Origin: Candidatus Paceibacterota bacterium
GTDB lineage: Bacteria > Verrucomicrobiota > Verrucomicrobiia > Limisphaerales > UBA8199
Length of the DNA stretch: 49,063 bases
Assembly (NCBI GenBank): GCA_035452965.1
Contig: DAOTCE010000039.1
Location: 1-49,063 of the forward strand
Direction of reading: 5' to 3'
Of the stretch, positions 24,206 to 32,247 are shown one piece after another. The notes below the pieces were generated by a model that worked only from the letters and a program-made list of their open reading frames with translations, was not told where the DNA came from and made no database searches. The position numbers and the translations under genes were made by a program. Every line of letters starts with the position of its first letter. The first letter of the stretch is position 1.

Positions 24206-24666
24206 AGTGGCTTTGGACCATGCTGATGTTGGGGTGCGCTGCTGTAGCGGTCGGCGCTGAGCGGCTGACGCTGGCTTGGGATCCGTCGCCCTCGGCGGGC
24301 GTGTCGGGTTACCGGCTCTACTACGGCACGAATACGCGGTCGTATCCGTTCGTGACCAACGCGGGCCTGGTGCTGACGCGGTCGGTGGTGTTGCCGTGGC
24401 GCGGGCGTTGGTTCTTTGCGGCGACGGCGTATAGCACCAACGGACTGGAGTCGGACTTCAGCAGTGAGGTGTCGTGGGAGAGCAAGCCGGCGCCGCCAGT
24501 GATGACGGGCAAGGCCTGGGTGCGGCTGGCGCCTGTGTTTGGGCGGAGCACGAACTTGGCGGCCTGGGGGAGCGTGACCGGCGAGGCGAGTTGGTTTCCG
24601 GCGACGAACCGGATGGAGTTCTTTCGAGTGAACCGGCTCCTGATGGAGCGAGTGATGGTGCCATGA
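24202..24666 (+). CDS. Exported FN3-like protein
   Basis: A 154-residue protein with an N-terminal signal-like segment (MKWLWTMLMLGCAAVAVGAE) and a fibronectin type III-like domain (LTLAWDPSPSAGVSGYRLYY). The end NRMEFFRVNRLLMERV resembles C-terminal signatures of exported verrucomicrobial proteins. No lipobox cysteine is at a good position after the signal. In a phage context it may act in the envelope with the membrane protein and lipoprotein that follow. All three are coupled by 4-base overlaps. Confidence 0.7.
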   Translation: MKWLWTMLMLGCAAVAVGAERLTLAWDPSPSAGVSGYRLYYGTNTRSYPFVTNAGLVLTRSVVLPWRGRWFFAATAYSTNGLESDFSSEVSWESKPAPPVMTGKAWVRLAPVFGRSTNLAAWGSVTGEASWFPATNRMEFFRVNRLLMERVMVP

Positions 24667-24986
24667 CAAACATGAACATGAGTGAATTTCTGCGAGGCGT
24701 GGACCATGCCGCCGCAAAGGATGATCGGTGGCTGTTCATTGCGAGCCTTGTGGTGATCGGGCTCTTCGGTGTCTGGGTCGTGCGCTACTTCGTGAAGCAG
24801 CACGAGCAGTTGCTCGCCGACCACAAGCAGTCTCGCGAGTGCTACCAAGAGAGTTTGCGCGGCGTGGTGGCCGAACAGAGCGCGACGAATGCCAAGCTCG
24901 TCGTGTGCCTGGATAACAACACCAAGGTTCTTGAGGAGTGCCGGGATGAACTCAGGGGCTCCTCGCGCAGGAGAAACAGAAAATGA
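24663..24986 (+). CDS. Single-pass membrane protein, spanin/holin-like position
   Basis: A 107-residue protein with one transmembrane helix (WLFIASLVVIGLFGVWVVRY, about 23-42) followed by a charged helical domain (HEQLLADHKQSRECYQESLR, ECRDELRGSSRRR). It is coupled to a lipoprotein gene, as inner- and outer-membrane spanin pairs often are. The B copy (42202-42525) is identical in every residue although the DNA differs at many third positions in the first half. A lysis role is an inference. Confidence 0.65.
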   Translation: MTNMNMSEFLRGVDHAAAKDDRWLFIASLVVIGLFGVWVVRYFVKQHEQLLADHKQSRECYQESLRGVVAEQSATNAKLVVCLDNNTKVLEECRDELRGSSRRRNRK

Positions 24987-25735
24987 GAAAGACAAGAGTC
25001 GGTGTGTGGTGTGGTGCGGCCGTCGTGGTTGCGGCAATGTTGGCGGTCAGCGGTTTGAGCGGTTGCTCGACGCTGGACCGGGCCTATCAGCAGGAAGTGA
25101 CATGGACCAATGCGCCAGTGGTGCATGTGTTCACGAGTACAGTCGTGGTGACCAACACGGTGCCGGTGGTGATGGAGCGGACCAACGTCGTGTATGTGAC
25201 CAACGCTATGACTGGAGCCGTGGCGGGCTACCTGGAGCGTGAGCCGGTGGCGACGAATTTGGTTTCGGCGGTGGTGACCAACTTCGTGCCGGTCTTCTAC
25301 ACGAACGTCGTGCGGGTGCCGGTAACGAATCTCGTGGCTAAGCCGGAGGCAGTGGCGGTGATTGAGGCTACAGGGTCGGTGGTCAATACTTTCGCGCCCG
25401 GCATCGGGAGCATCCTGGCGCTCGCGCTGGCAGGGCTTTATCACGGGTACCGACAGGTGCGCCACCGGAAGGTGAATGAGGCGCTGGTTCAGGGTGTCGA
25501 GACGGCCCGGGCGATCCTGACGACAACGCCGCAGGGGCAGGCGGCGGATGCGCAATTCGTGAAATGGCTGATGGATCACCAGAAGGAGGCGGGCGTGTTC
25601 ACAACGGTGTCCGGCCTGGTCGAGCAGCTCAGTGACAATCCTGCGGCGAAGATGTCGGCACAGGAGATTGCGGAGCGAGTCCAGCGAGCACAGAGCCAAC
25701 GCACGGCGAGCCAGACGACGGTGGCGGCGGGCTGA
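24983..25735 (+). CDS. Lipoprotein with valine/threonine-rich repeats
   Basis: A 250-residue protein with a signal peptide and lipobox ending LSGLSGC (Cys about 28). Next comes a repetitive VVVTNTVPVV, NVVYVTNA, VVTNFVPVFYTNVV region that looks beta-rich, then a hydrophobic glycine-rich segment (APGIGSILALALAGLYHG) and a helical C-terminal part. It is coupled to the membrane protein by ATGA. It could be an outer-membrane partner in lysis or a surface lipoprotein. Confidence 0.7.
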   Translation: MRKTRVGVWCGAAVVVAAMLAVSGLSGCSTLDRAYQQEVTWTNAPVVHVFTSTVVVTNTVPVVMERTNVVYVTNAMTGAVAGYLEREPVATNLVSAVVTNFVPVFYTNVVRVPVTNLVAKPEAVAVIEATGSVVNTFAPGIGSILALALAGLYHGYRQVRHRKVNEALVQGVETARAILTTTPQGQAADAQFVKWLMDHQKEAGVFTTVSGLVEQLSDNPAAKMSAQEIAERVQRAQSQRTASQTTVAAG

Positions 25736-25760
25736 GGCGGGAATGCGGCGCTAGTTGGTT

Positions 25761-26093
25761 ATGACGCAGGACAAGCAGCTCCGTGGGGTGTCCCTTGAGG
25801 CAGTGATTGAGAAGCGCCGGCTGGATCAGGCGCTGAACGCGAAGGAGTTCGCGGTTCTGGCCGGCATTTCTTACTCCTCGGCGCTGGAGTGGTTTCGCGT
25901 TCCAGGCTTCCCGGTATTTCGGGGGTTCGTGTTCTGGCAAGATTTTACGGAGTGGCGTCGGGTGCAGGCTGGCTTGGGCTCGGGGGGTCTCGAACCGAGG
26001 GAGAGGGTTAAACCGAGAGTTGCCAGCGAACGCCGTATGAGCCTCGAGGGGTTGCCACCGCGGGCGGTGCGGATTCTCTTGGAAGACAGGTAA
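25761..26093 (+). CDS. HTH protein next to attachment region
   Basis: A 110-residue protein. LNAKEFAVLAGISYSSALEW, FRVPGFPVFRGFVFWQDFTE and WRRVQAGL make an excisionase-like HTH, and a basic tail follows. ATG 25761 is preferred over upstream TTG. It ends about 40 bp before the four TACTTGCAC repeats and the putative att core, so a recombination directionality factor is plausible. No copy is seen in B. Confidence 0.6.
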   Translation: MTQDKQLRGVSLEAVIEKRRLDQALNAKEFAVLAGISYSSALEWFRVPGFPVFRGFVFWQDFTEWRRVQAGLGSGGLEPRERVKPRVASERRMSLEGLPPRAVRILLEDR

Positions 26094-26130
26094 GCGGCGC
26101 GACAGGGTAAGTGTCGGAGGGCGGCTGATC

Positions 26131-26305
26131 TACTTGCACTCTACTTGCACTCTCGCGGGGGTCGTTCAAAGGTCGGGTTTTCCCAGTGCGGTACGGAGTT
26201 TGGTGACGCTTGGTTCGATTCCCTTAAATCGGCCCCAAACGCGGGACTTCTCGAATACTTTCTAGGGACACAGGGAGGGGGGATTTACTTGCACTTTACT
26301 TGCAC
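26131..26305. promoter_or_regulatory. Four arm-type repeats TACTTGCAC
   Basis: TACTTGCAC occurs at 26131-26139, 26142-26150, 26286-26294 and 26297-26305: two pairs, each with an 11-bp period. They lie on one side of the tRNA-like core, as integrase arm sites do. Iterons for another protein are possible. Confidence 0.6.
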
Positions 26306-26331
26306 ACCTCAATAAAACCCAATAAAATCAA

Positions 26332-26359
26332 TGGAGCGGGTGAAGGGAATCGAACCCTC
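26332..26359 (-). other. Putative att core, 3' end of tRNA-Gly
   Basis: On the minus strand this reads GAGGGTTCGATTCCCTTCAC then CCGCTCCA: T arm, acceptor strand and CCA of a tRNA whose 5' end would begin GCGGGTG, as in tRNA-Gly. The tRNA body is absent, so it is a fragment, as expected of attP or of the displaced end at a prophage junction. The integrase gene starts about 200 bp away. Confidence 0.65.
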
Positions 26360-26559
26360 ATTTCAATCACCGCAATTCTCCGAAGGTCCTTGTTTCTGGG
26401 TAAAAGTCACTTCTGACCAATGTTTACAGGTGATTTGTGATTTTCAATAAAACTGACAAAACCATGTTGACTAGCACTGTCTGTTATGCAAATATTATGC
26501 ACCGGCAGGCGGTGGGTCTGCCGGTGGGAACCATAACAACGGCAATCGAAGGACATCAC

Positions 26560-27780
26560 ATGGCGAGCATACACAAGCAGTCGGGCAGGAGCTACTGGTT
26601 TGCTTCATACCGAGACGCGGCCGGGAAGCAGCACTTTGTCTCCACGAAGATCGAGCACGGACCCTCAGGCAAGGACACGAAAGAGAGGGCCGTCAAGGCG
26701 GCGACGAACCGGCGCCTGGCGATGGAGATGGCGACGCGGTTGGAAGAGGCCGAGCGGGGCAACGCCACTGAGGCGCATTGGCGGAAGTTGCTGGGGGACA
26801 TTTCCGAGCGGGTGAATGAGCGCCGGATGGAGTTCAAGGTAGTCGAGACGTTCCTGGATGATTGGCTGGGCAGGGCCGAGAAGACGAAGTCGGGCGGGAC
26901 TTACGAGCGCTACAACGGCATCGTGAAGAACTTCAAGAAGTCGCTCGGGTCAAAGGTGAAGGCTGCCATGGCGGACGTCACGGTCCAGGATGTGCAGAAG
27001 TTTATCGAGTCGCGCCTTGAGAACGGGCGGAACCCCAGCACGGTGCGGACCGACTGCAAGATTCTGAATGCACCGTTTGCGCTGGCGGTGCGCCAGGGGC
27101 TCATGCTCATGAATCCGGTGGCGGCGGCGGAAATCCCTGATGGGGAGAAGGAGAGCCGCGCTCCGTTCACCGCCGAGCAGGTTGGCCTGTTGCTGAAAGC
27201 GACTGGGGCGCTCGCGAAGGAGCAGCCTGAGAAGGCGGCTGATTGGCAGGAGTGGAAAACGTGCATCATGATCGGGTTCTTTACCGGCGTCCGGCTGGGC
27301 GACGCGGTCAACATGACGCTCGGGAACTTCGACCTTGAGCAGCACGTTTTGAAGGTGCGCCCGCAGAAGACGAGCCGGAAGAAGCGGGATTTGATCATTC
27401 CCCTCCACCCTCAACTTGAGGCCCACGTCCTGGACCTGCCGGTCGCCGATGCCGGCGGGCTGCTGTGCCCGACGCTCGCGAAGCGCAAGGTGAGCGGGAA
27501 ATATGGCCTGAGCATCCAGTTCCACACCATCCTGGCGAGGGCTGAGATCCAGCAGGAGACGATTGCGGCCGGGGGGAAGGCGGGCCACGAGTTCAACAAG
27601 TATACGTTCCACAGCCTGCGGCACAGCTTTGTGTCGTCGCTGGCGAACGCGGGCATCGCGCCAGACGTGCGGCAACTACTGGCCGGCCACTCTGACGAGC
27701 GGAGTCACGGGGTTTACACTCACACCCAGCTTGATACGCTGAGGGCGGCAGTGAAGAAGCTGCCGAAGATTGCGCTATGA
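26560..27780 (+). CDS. int: Tyrosine integrase
   Basis: A 406-residue tyrosine recombinase. Catalytic residues appear intact: R245 (FTGVRLGD), H351-x-x-R354 (HSLRHSF), H377 (LAGHSDERS) and Y386 (GVYTHT). An N-terminal arm-binding segment (MASIHKQSGRSYWFASYRDA) and a core-binding SAM-like domain (about 100-185) precede them. ATG 26560 follows GAAGGA. It is next to the tRNA-Gly-like core and arm repeats, so it most likely integrates into a tRNA-Gly gene. It overlaps the next gene by ATGA. Confidence 0.92.
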   Translation: MASIHKQSGRSYWFASYRDAAGKQHFVSTKIEHGPSGKDTKERAVKAATNRRLAMEMATRLEEAERGNATEAHWRKLLGDISERVNERRMEFKVVETFLDDWLGRAEKTKSGGTYERYNGIVKNFKKSLGSKVKAAMADVTVQDVQKFIESRLENGRNPSTVRTDCKILNAPFALAVRQGLMLMNPVAAAEIPDGEKESRAPFTAEQVGLLLKATGALAKEQPEKAADWQEWKTCIMIGFFTGVRLGDAVNMTLGNFDLEQHVLKVRPQKTSRKKRDLIIPLHPQLEAHVLDLPVADAGGLLCPTLAKRKVSGKYGLSIQFHTILARAEIQQETIAAGGKAGHEFNKYTFHSLRHSFVSSLANAGIAPDVRQLLAGHSDERSHGVYTHTQLDTLRAAVKKLPKIAL

Positions 27781-28589
27781 AGAAGAACGGGCAGACGAGC
27801 CAGCCGGCGGCGGGCAGCAAGAAGCAGTACAATTACAGCGGGCGACTGGAAGCGGAGGGCGTTACTGCCGCTCCGCTCACTGCGGCGGTGAAGCCGCCGA
27901 GGCAGTTTCAGCTCGCGCACCTGGCCGCCACTCTGGCGAGGGGAACCAGCGGGGATGTGAACGTCGGCGACCTGGTCGCCGTGGCACGGCAGATTTGGGA
28001 TGCGGCAGGCCGGGAGCTGCTCCCTGAGGTCCAGGCGCGCGGGTTGATGAGGGGGTTGTTGCTTCTGAATGCGGAGGATTGGACCGCTCATGCGGAAGCG
28101 CTGATCCTGACTCACAACGATTTGGCGAGCGCGGCACCGGGCCGGATGTCGCCGAAGAGGGTGCGGGAAAGCCGGGAAACTGCACGTTGCCGCGCCGGGC
28201 TGGCGGTGAGCCAGGTCTGGGGCTACGGGCCAGGCAACGATGCCGGTCTCAAGGCTCTGTTCCAGGCCAAGAATGAAACTGAGGCCACCCGTGGGCGCCA
28301 CCTTGGGCAATTGCTCCGGCTCGCCAAAGGCCACTATGAGAGCTGCGAGGTTCTGGCGCTGAGAGCCGATGGGCCGGACCTGCTTAGGGGATGCATGGAG
28401 CACGCCTGGGAGCCGCTTGGGATTTGGGACCAGGATGCGTTCAACAAGAGTGTCGAGCGGGTGAAGGGTTATGTTGCAGACCCGGACACCGCGTTCCGCG
28501 ATCCGCAGCTCATGCAGTGCCCCATCGTGGCGCGCTGGCTGGCGGTGATGCGGCAGGAGCAGTTCGCGGTGGCAAAGACGCGCAAGTAG
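27777..28589 (+). CDS. Hypothetical protein coupled to integrase
   Basis: A 270-residue, mainly helical protein I do not recognise. Features are LVAVARQIWDAAGRELLPEV, a middle RMSPKRVRESRETARCRAGL and a C-terminal PIVARWLAVMRQEQFAVAKT. It is translated from the ATGA at the integrase stop and ends just before a strong terminator, so it belongs to the integrase transcript. No homologue is in the rest of the window. Confidence 0.65.
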   Translation: MKKNGQTSQPAAGSKKQYNYSGRLEAEGVTAAPLTAAVKPPRQFQLAHLAATLARGTSGDVNVGDLVAVARQIWDAAGRELLPEVQARGLMRGLLLLNAEDWTAHAEALILTHNDLASAAPGRMSPKRVRESRETARCRAGLAVSQVWGYGPGNDAGLKALFQAKNETEATRGRHLGQLLRLAKGHYESCEVLALRADGPDLLRGCMEHAWEPLGIWDQDAFNKSVERVKGYVADPDTAFRDPQLMQCPIVARWLAVMRQEQFAVAKTRK

Positions 28590-28611
28590 GTAGAAGAATT
28601 TTCTAATTGCA

Positions 28612-28641
28612 GGCCCAGCGGTTCGCCGCTGGGCCTTTTTT
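28612..28641 (+). terminator. Rho-independent terminator after int operon
   Basis: GGCCCAGCGG-TTCG-CCGCTGGGCC followed by TTTTTT. A perfect 10-bp stem with a UUCG loop and T-run ends the integrase transcript and separates elements A and B. Confidence 0.92.
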
Positions 28642-28675
28642 GCGTACCCCGTCAAAAACTTTCTGCGAAATCTTT

Positions 28676-28757
28676 TCCCCCGCTTGCTCCGGCGGGACCC
28701 CCGCTTGCGACTTCCAACTCCCCGTTTGCGCCGCTGATTCCCCTGCTTGCGCGGGGA
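28676..28757. repeat. CCCGCTTGC repeat block (reverse of terS tail repeat)
   Basis: Four units of CCCCGCTTGC or CCCGTTTGCGC at about 21-base spacing. Reversed, they read GCGCAAGCAGGGG and GCGCAAACGGGGA, the unit found in the terS tail at 14046-14146. Confidence 0.65.
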
Positions 28758-28809
28758 AAACCACGGCGCCCATTTCGCTCAAAAAACCCGGGTTAAAACA
28801 CTCGTGGTT

Positions 28810-29103
28810 ATGAAAACTCTTGTGATTGAGGAACCGAGTGCGGCAGCGAGCCAAGTGATTGACCGCTGGACGCCGATCGCGCCGAACGGGCAACGCTGCC
28901 AGTTCACGGGATTAAAGCACGCAAAGCTTTATCACCTGCTGGCCGCTGACGGGCTCGCACGGAAACACGTGCGGGTGGTGAACCTGCGGACACCGGGAGC
29001 CAACCGGGGCCAGACGCTCTTCCACGTTGGCGACATGCTGCAATTTCTGAATGCGCTGTCGCGGGAGCAGGCTGCGGCTGGCGAGATGGAGGTGACCAAG
29101 TGA
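28810..29103 (+). CDS. HTH DNA-binding protein, early gene of B
   Basis: A 97-residue protein. FTGLKHAKLYHLLAADGLAR, VRVVNLRTPGANRGQTLFHV and DMLQFLNALS form an HTH with wing like excisionase-type regulators. It has the place of the 4309-4668 gene of element A but is only distantly similar. ATG 28810 is the first methionine after the repeat block; no good Shine-Dalgarno. It opens the B early operon and is coupled to the next gene. Confidence 0.7.
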   Translation: MKTLVIEEPSAAASQVIDRWTPIAPNGQRCQFTGLKHAKLYHLLAADGLARKHVRVVNLRTPGANRGQTLFHVGDMLQFLNALSREQAAAGEMEVTK

Positions 29104-29339
29104 AGCGCCGTTGCGTCGAGAGCCTGGCGGAGTTGCGGGCCATGGGCGTGGTCGGTCTGACGAAGGCGCAGATGGCCGGGGTGATTCAGATCTCGGTTCG
29201 TTCCCTCAACGGCATGATTGCCAGGGGCGAGATCTCGTACTGGCAGATCGGGAAGCGGATCAAGCGGTTCAGCATCGAGGAGGCCATCAAGCGGATGAAT
29301 GAGAAGGTCCTTGTGCCGGCTGACGGGGGTGGCCAGTGA
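29100..29339 (+). CDS. Small HTH protein
   Basis: A 79-residue protein with LTKAQMAGVIQISVRSLNGM then YWQIGKRIKRFSIEEAIKRM, an excisionase-like HTH plus wing. It starts with GTG overlapping the previous stop and its own stop overlaps the next GTG. It is the counterpart of 4665-5096 without the repeat-derived tail, which shows the true core size of this family. Confidence 0.75.
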   Translation: MKRRCVESLAELRAMGVVGLTKAQMAGVIQISVRSLNGMIARGEISYWQIGKRIKRFSIEEAIKRMNEKVLVPADGGGQ

Positions 29340-29947
29340 ACAGCCGTGCAAAAGGGGTAAGGGGCGAGCGGCAGTGGCGCGACGAGTTACGCGCCAATGG
29401 CTACGCCGCCAGGCGCGGCCAGCAATTCAGCGGGTCGCCCGATTCACCGGATGTGATTTGCGACGGCCTGCCTTGGGCGCACTTCGAGGTGAAGCTCGCC
29501 GAACGCCTCGACATCTACGCTGCGATGGACCAGGCCCGGCGCGACTGCGGCGGGCGGGCGGCCTTCGTTGCTCACCGTCGGAACTTCTGGCCGTGGCTTG
29601 TCAGCATGGATGCGGAGCGCTTCTACCGGCTCCTGCGCGTGGACGTGACGGGCGACTGGGCCGAGCGCATGGGCGGTGGGTCGCCCGCGCCGGTGTTTGC
29701 CGGACTGCCCTGGGCGTTCTGCCAGGTCCGCGAGGGCAGTCGGCTGAACATCCATGAGGCGATGGCGCAAGCGAAGCGAAGCGCCGGAGGCCGGGTTGCC
29801 CTTCTTGCGCACCGCCGTCCTGGCGGGCGCTGGGTGGTCACCATGACCGGCGAAGCATTCTTCGAATTTCTCCGCGGCACGTTGCCGCCGGAGCGTACTG
29901 GCGCGGAGCGCCAGGAACTCAACAAAGACAAAGCACAAGAGAGATAA
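29336..29947 (+). CDS. PD-(D/E)XK nuclease with degenerate second domain, B
   Basis: A 203-residue homologue of 5093-5797. The first half keeps GERQW, SPDV, FEVKL and DQARRDCGG. The second half (FCQVREGSRLNIHEAMAQAK, LLAHRRPGGRWVVTMTGEAF) again repeats the back of the fold without the acidic-x-lysine pair. GTG start coupled to the previous gene. Branched-DNA cleavage is inferred. Confidence 0.75.
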   Translation: MNSRAKGVRGERQWRDELRANGYAARRGQQFSGSPDSPDVICDGLPWAHFEVKLAERLDIYAAMDQARRDCGGRAAFVAHRRNFWPWLVSMDAERFYRLLRVDVTGDWAERMGGGSPAPVFAGLPWAFCQVREGSRLNIHEAMAQAKRSAGGRVALLAHRRPGGRWVVTMTGEAFFEFLRGTLPPERTGAERQELNKDKAQER

Positions 29948-29954
29948 AAAACAT

Positions 29955-30581
29955 ATGGCACTAGTACTCGAATCAAAAGTGGGCGGCGATTTTGAGCCGC
30001 ATCCCGAGGGCATTCACCCGGCGATCTGCCTCGACGTGATTGACCTTGGGTTGGTGGAAACGGAGTGGCAGGGGGTGCGCCGCTGGACCAACAAGGCGCG
30101 CATCGTTTGGGAGACGGAACAGCGCACGAAGGAGGGCAAGAACTGCATCGTCACCAAGACGTTCACCGCCAGCCTGCACCCGAAGTCCAAGTTGTCGGAC
30201 TTCCTGGGGAAGTGGCGGGGGCGGCCGGTGGTGCCGGGCGAGAGCATTGACCTCTCGAAGTTGATCGGCGCGAATTGCACGCTGGTCATCTCGCACCAGC
30301 AGAATCTGGTGGGGCGGACCTACGCTTCGATTGACGCCATCAGCAAGCCGAGCAAGCGGCTGGTGCCGTCGGGCAGCTACGACCCGGCGCTGGCGCGGCA
30401 GAGGATCGCGGAATGGAAAGCCCGCGAGGCCGGTCAGGCTCAGGCCGGCGGCGGCGGGCGCCCGCTGAACCCGGTGGGGGCGGCCTTCCCGCAGCAGCCC
30501 GCACAGCCTGCGCCCAAAAGCCCCGCGCCGGTTGCGGCGCCGGCGGCCCCGGCCGACTTCGATCCCGAGGTCGGGTTCTGA
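29955..30581 (+). CDS. SSB-like protein, B
   Basis: A 208-residue protein in the place of the A SSB-like gene. The N-terminal 120 residues are beta-rich (HPAICLDVIDLGLVETEWQG, NKARIVWETEQRTKEGKNCI, TKTFTASLHPKSKLSDFLGK). A proline/alanine/glutamine-rich linker and an acidic aromatic tip (DFDPEVGF) follow. The organisation is that of phage ssDNA-binding proteins. Sequence similarity to the A protein is low. Confidence 0.65.
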   Translation: MALVLESKVGGDFEPHPEGIHPAICLDVIDLGLVETEWQGVRRWTNKARIVWETEQRTKEGKNCIVTKTFTASLHPKSKLSDFLGKWRGRPVVPGESIDLSKLIGANCTLVISHQQNLVGRTYASIDAISKPSKRLVPSGSYDPALARQRIAEWKAREAGQAQAGGGGRPLNPVGAAFPQQPAQPAPKSPAPVAAPAAPADFDPEVGF

Positions 30582-30638
30582 TCTTGCGGGACCGGCTGCC
30601 GGAGCAGCCGGTCCGCATGACCCGGATGACATAATCCC

Positions 30639-31478
30639 ATGAAGCTTTTCAACTCTGAAAATGCTCACTGGTACCAGCGGGACGGGGAGCCACTGCACTC
30701 CGTCCCGTCGGCCAAGGGCGAACCGCGACCGACTACGGTGCGGGACGCTCGCAAGCTCGGCTTGCTGCCGAGCGTAACAAATATCCTGGGGGTGATCGCC
30801 AAGCCGGAGCTGACGGCCTGGCTGCAGGAGCAGGCGGTGATGGCGGCGTTGACGCTGCCACGCGCCGAGGGGGAATCGGAAGATGCGTTCGCCAAGCGGG
30901 TGGTGGAGGACTCTCTCAGCACACGCGACAACGCAGCCGGTTTCGGCACGGCGTTCCACCACGGCGCGCAGCGCGTGGCGGAGACGCTCGAAGTGGACCC
31001 GGAGCATCCGGCGGCTGATTGGCTCCGGCATTACCGGGATTGGTATCAAGCACAGGTCACGGCGCTGCACTGGACGGAACGAACGCTGGTCGAGCCGTTG
31101 CGCGGGTTCGCGGGCACCGCTGACCTACTGGTGGAGCACCGCGAGCATGGGCTGTGTCTGGTGGATCTCAAAACCATGAAGGTGCGGGCGGGTGATAAGC
31201 CCAGGCCGTACAGATCGTGGTGCTACCAGTTGGCTGCCTACCGGGATGCGGTGGTCATTGGGGACGAGCGTCCGGTCAAGTGCCTGAACCTGATCGTGAA
31301 CTCACTGCAGGCGGGGCGACCCGTTGAGCACGTGTGGCGCGAGGAGGACCTGGGTCGGGGGTTGGAGGCGTTTTATGCGGCGCACCGGCTTTGGTGCATC
31401 GAGAAGGACTACGTCCCCGGTGAGGAACAGGCGGGCGAGGCCGGGGCGCCGCTGGTGCTGGTGGCCCGAGGGTGCTGA
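30639..31478 (+). CDS. RecB/Cas4-like PD-(D/E)XK exonuclease, B
   Basis: A 279-residue homologue of 7713-8570. It keeps the motif order H (FGTAFHHGAQ), E (HWTERTLVE), G-x-x-D (GTADLLVEH), D-L-K (LVDLKTMKV) and YQLAAYRDA. The shared motif RPTTVRDARKLGLLPSVTNI near residue 40 is strongly conserved and may be a family signature. End-processing nuclease for recombination or replication. Confidence 0.85.
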   Translation: MKLFNSENAHWYQRDGEPLHSVPSAKGEPRPTTVRDARKLGLLPSVTNILGVIAKPELTAWLQEQAVMAALTLPRAEGESEDAFAKRVVEDSLSTRDNAAGFGTAFHHGAQRVAETLEVDPEHPAADWLRHYRDWYQAQVTALHWTERTLVEPLRGFAGTADLLVEHREHGLCLVDLKTMKVRAGDKPRPYRSWCYQLAAYRDAVVIGDERPVKCLNLIVNSLQAGRPVEHVWREEDLGRGLEAFYAAHRLWCIEKDYVPGEEQAGEAGAPLVLVARGC

Positions 31479-31482
31479 GGCC

Positions 31483-31731
31483 ATGAAGATTCTCGCCAGC
31501 TTTGAGCCTTCGGTAGCGCGGTTGCCCGTGGTGACCGTGCAGCGGCTTGAGCGCGTACTGGGCGGCGACCCGGTGACGGAGGACCAGGTCCTCCGCTTCA
31601 TCGCCGCCCGGTACGGGGCGAAGAATCTGTTTTATCTGCCGCCGCATGTGGCGGCAGCCATTTTGAAAAGGCCGGCGGACTTCATCACCGCGGCCAAGCG
31701 CTACTGCCAGCCGGAACTGGCCCTGGAATGA
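31483..31731 (+). CDS. Small hypothetical protein
   Basis: An 82-residue protein starting MKILASFEPSVARLPVVTVQ, with LRFIAARYGAKNLFYLPPHV in the middle. I do not recognise it. ATG 31483 lies 4 bp after the nuclease stop, and the stop overlaps the HNH gene start, so it is in the same operon. No copy is seen in element A. Confidence 0.6.
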   Translation: MKILASFEPSVARLPVVTVQRLERVLGGDPVTEDQVLRFIAARYGAKNLFYLPPHVAAAILKRPADFITAAKRYCQPELALE

Positions 31732-32234
31732 AGGGCTGCTGCAAAGACCTCCGCGAGTGCAGCGACGCCCGCCTAGAACGCCGGCAGTACAAGAATGCCG
31801 CTGGCGTGGTGTTGCACTGCCTCCAGTGCATGACCTGCGGCCGGCACACCAGCTACAAGGTGAAGCGGGACGAGAGCGACCCGCCGGAGTTGGACCGGGA
31901 ACTGGAGCAGCGCGGACAGGAGGCGCAGCGGAAGCAATGGGAGGATGATGCCGCCGCGAAGCGGTGGGAGGCAGAGGAGGCTGCGGCCCTGCGTCGGGCT
32001 CAGTATGCGGCCTACCTGGCTACCCCGGAATGGGCTGCCATCCGAGCGCTCGTGGTAAAGCGGGATGTGGTTTGCCAGGGGTGCCTGTCGGCGCCGATCG
32101 AGAATGTTCATCACCTGACCTACGACCATGTCGGGGCTGAGTTCGCCTTTGAATTGGTCGGCTTGTGCCGGAAGTGCCATGCACGAGTGCATGGCGTGGC
32201 CGAGTCGGAGGCGGTGGCCCATGAGGATTTTTAG
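31728..32234 (+). CDS. HNH endonuclease
   Basis: A 168-residue protein. The N-terminal part has C-x2-C (CLQCMTCGRH) and a charged helix (residues 55-95). The C-terminal HNH domain reads KRDVVCQGCLSAPIENVHHL, then TYDHVGAEFAFELVGLCRKC and HARVHG, with both zinc knuckles and the histidine pair. It may nick or cut DNA for packaging or recombination, since HNH genes often accompany terminases, although here it lies in the early block. Confidence 0.85.
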   Translation: MKGCCKDLRECSDARLERRQYKNAAGVVLHCLQCMTCGRHTSYKVKRDESDPPELDRELEQRGQEAQRKQWEDDAAAKRWEAEEAAALRRAQYAAYLATPEWAAIRALVVKRDVVCQGCLSAPIENVHHLTYDHVGAEFAFELVGLCRKCHARVHGVAESEAVAHEDF

Positions 32235-32247
32235 CGAAAGGAAACAA

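Noticed and set aside
24889..25242. An embedded out-of-frame gene (Rz1-like) in the membrane protein/lipoprotein overlap
   Set aside because: The alternative frame has no signal peptide or lipobox, and the in-frame lipoprotein downstream already offers a partner. Similarity to B in this frame follows from DNA conservation.
26212..26225. Second tRNA-like sequence GGTTCGATTCCCTT
   Set aside because: It shares the T-loop word with the att core in the other orientation, but the flanks do not pair into a T stem or acceptor stem. It is too short to call a tRNA or second att site.
28603..28893. A 96-codon minus-strand frame across the terminator and repeat block
   Set aside because: It consists of the repeat (QAGE/QTG peptide units) and the reverse of the terminator, with no start signal. 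It is a repeat read-through, not a gene.
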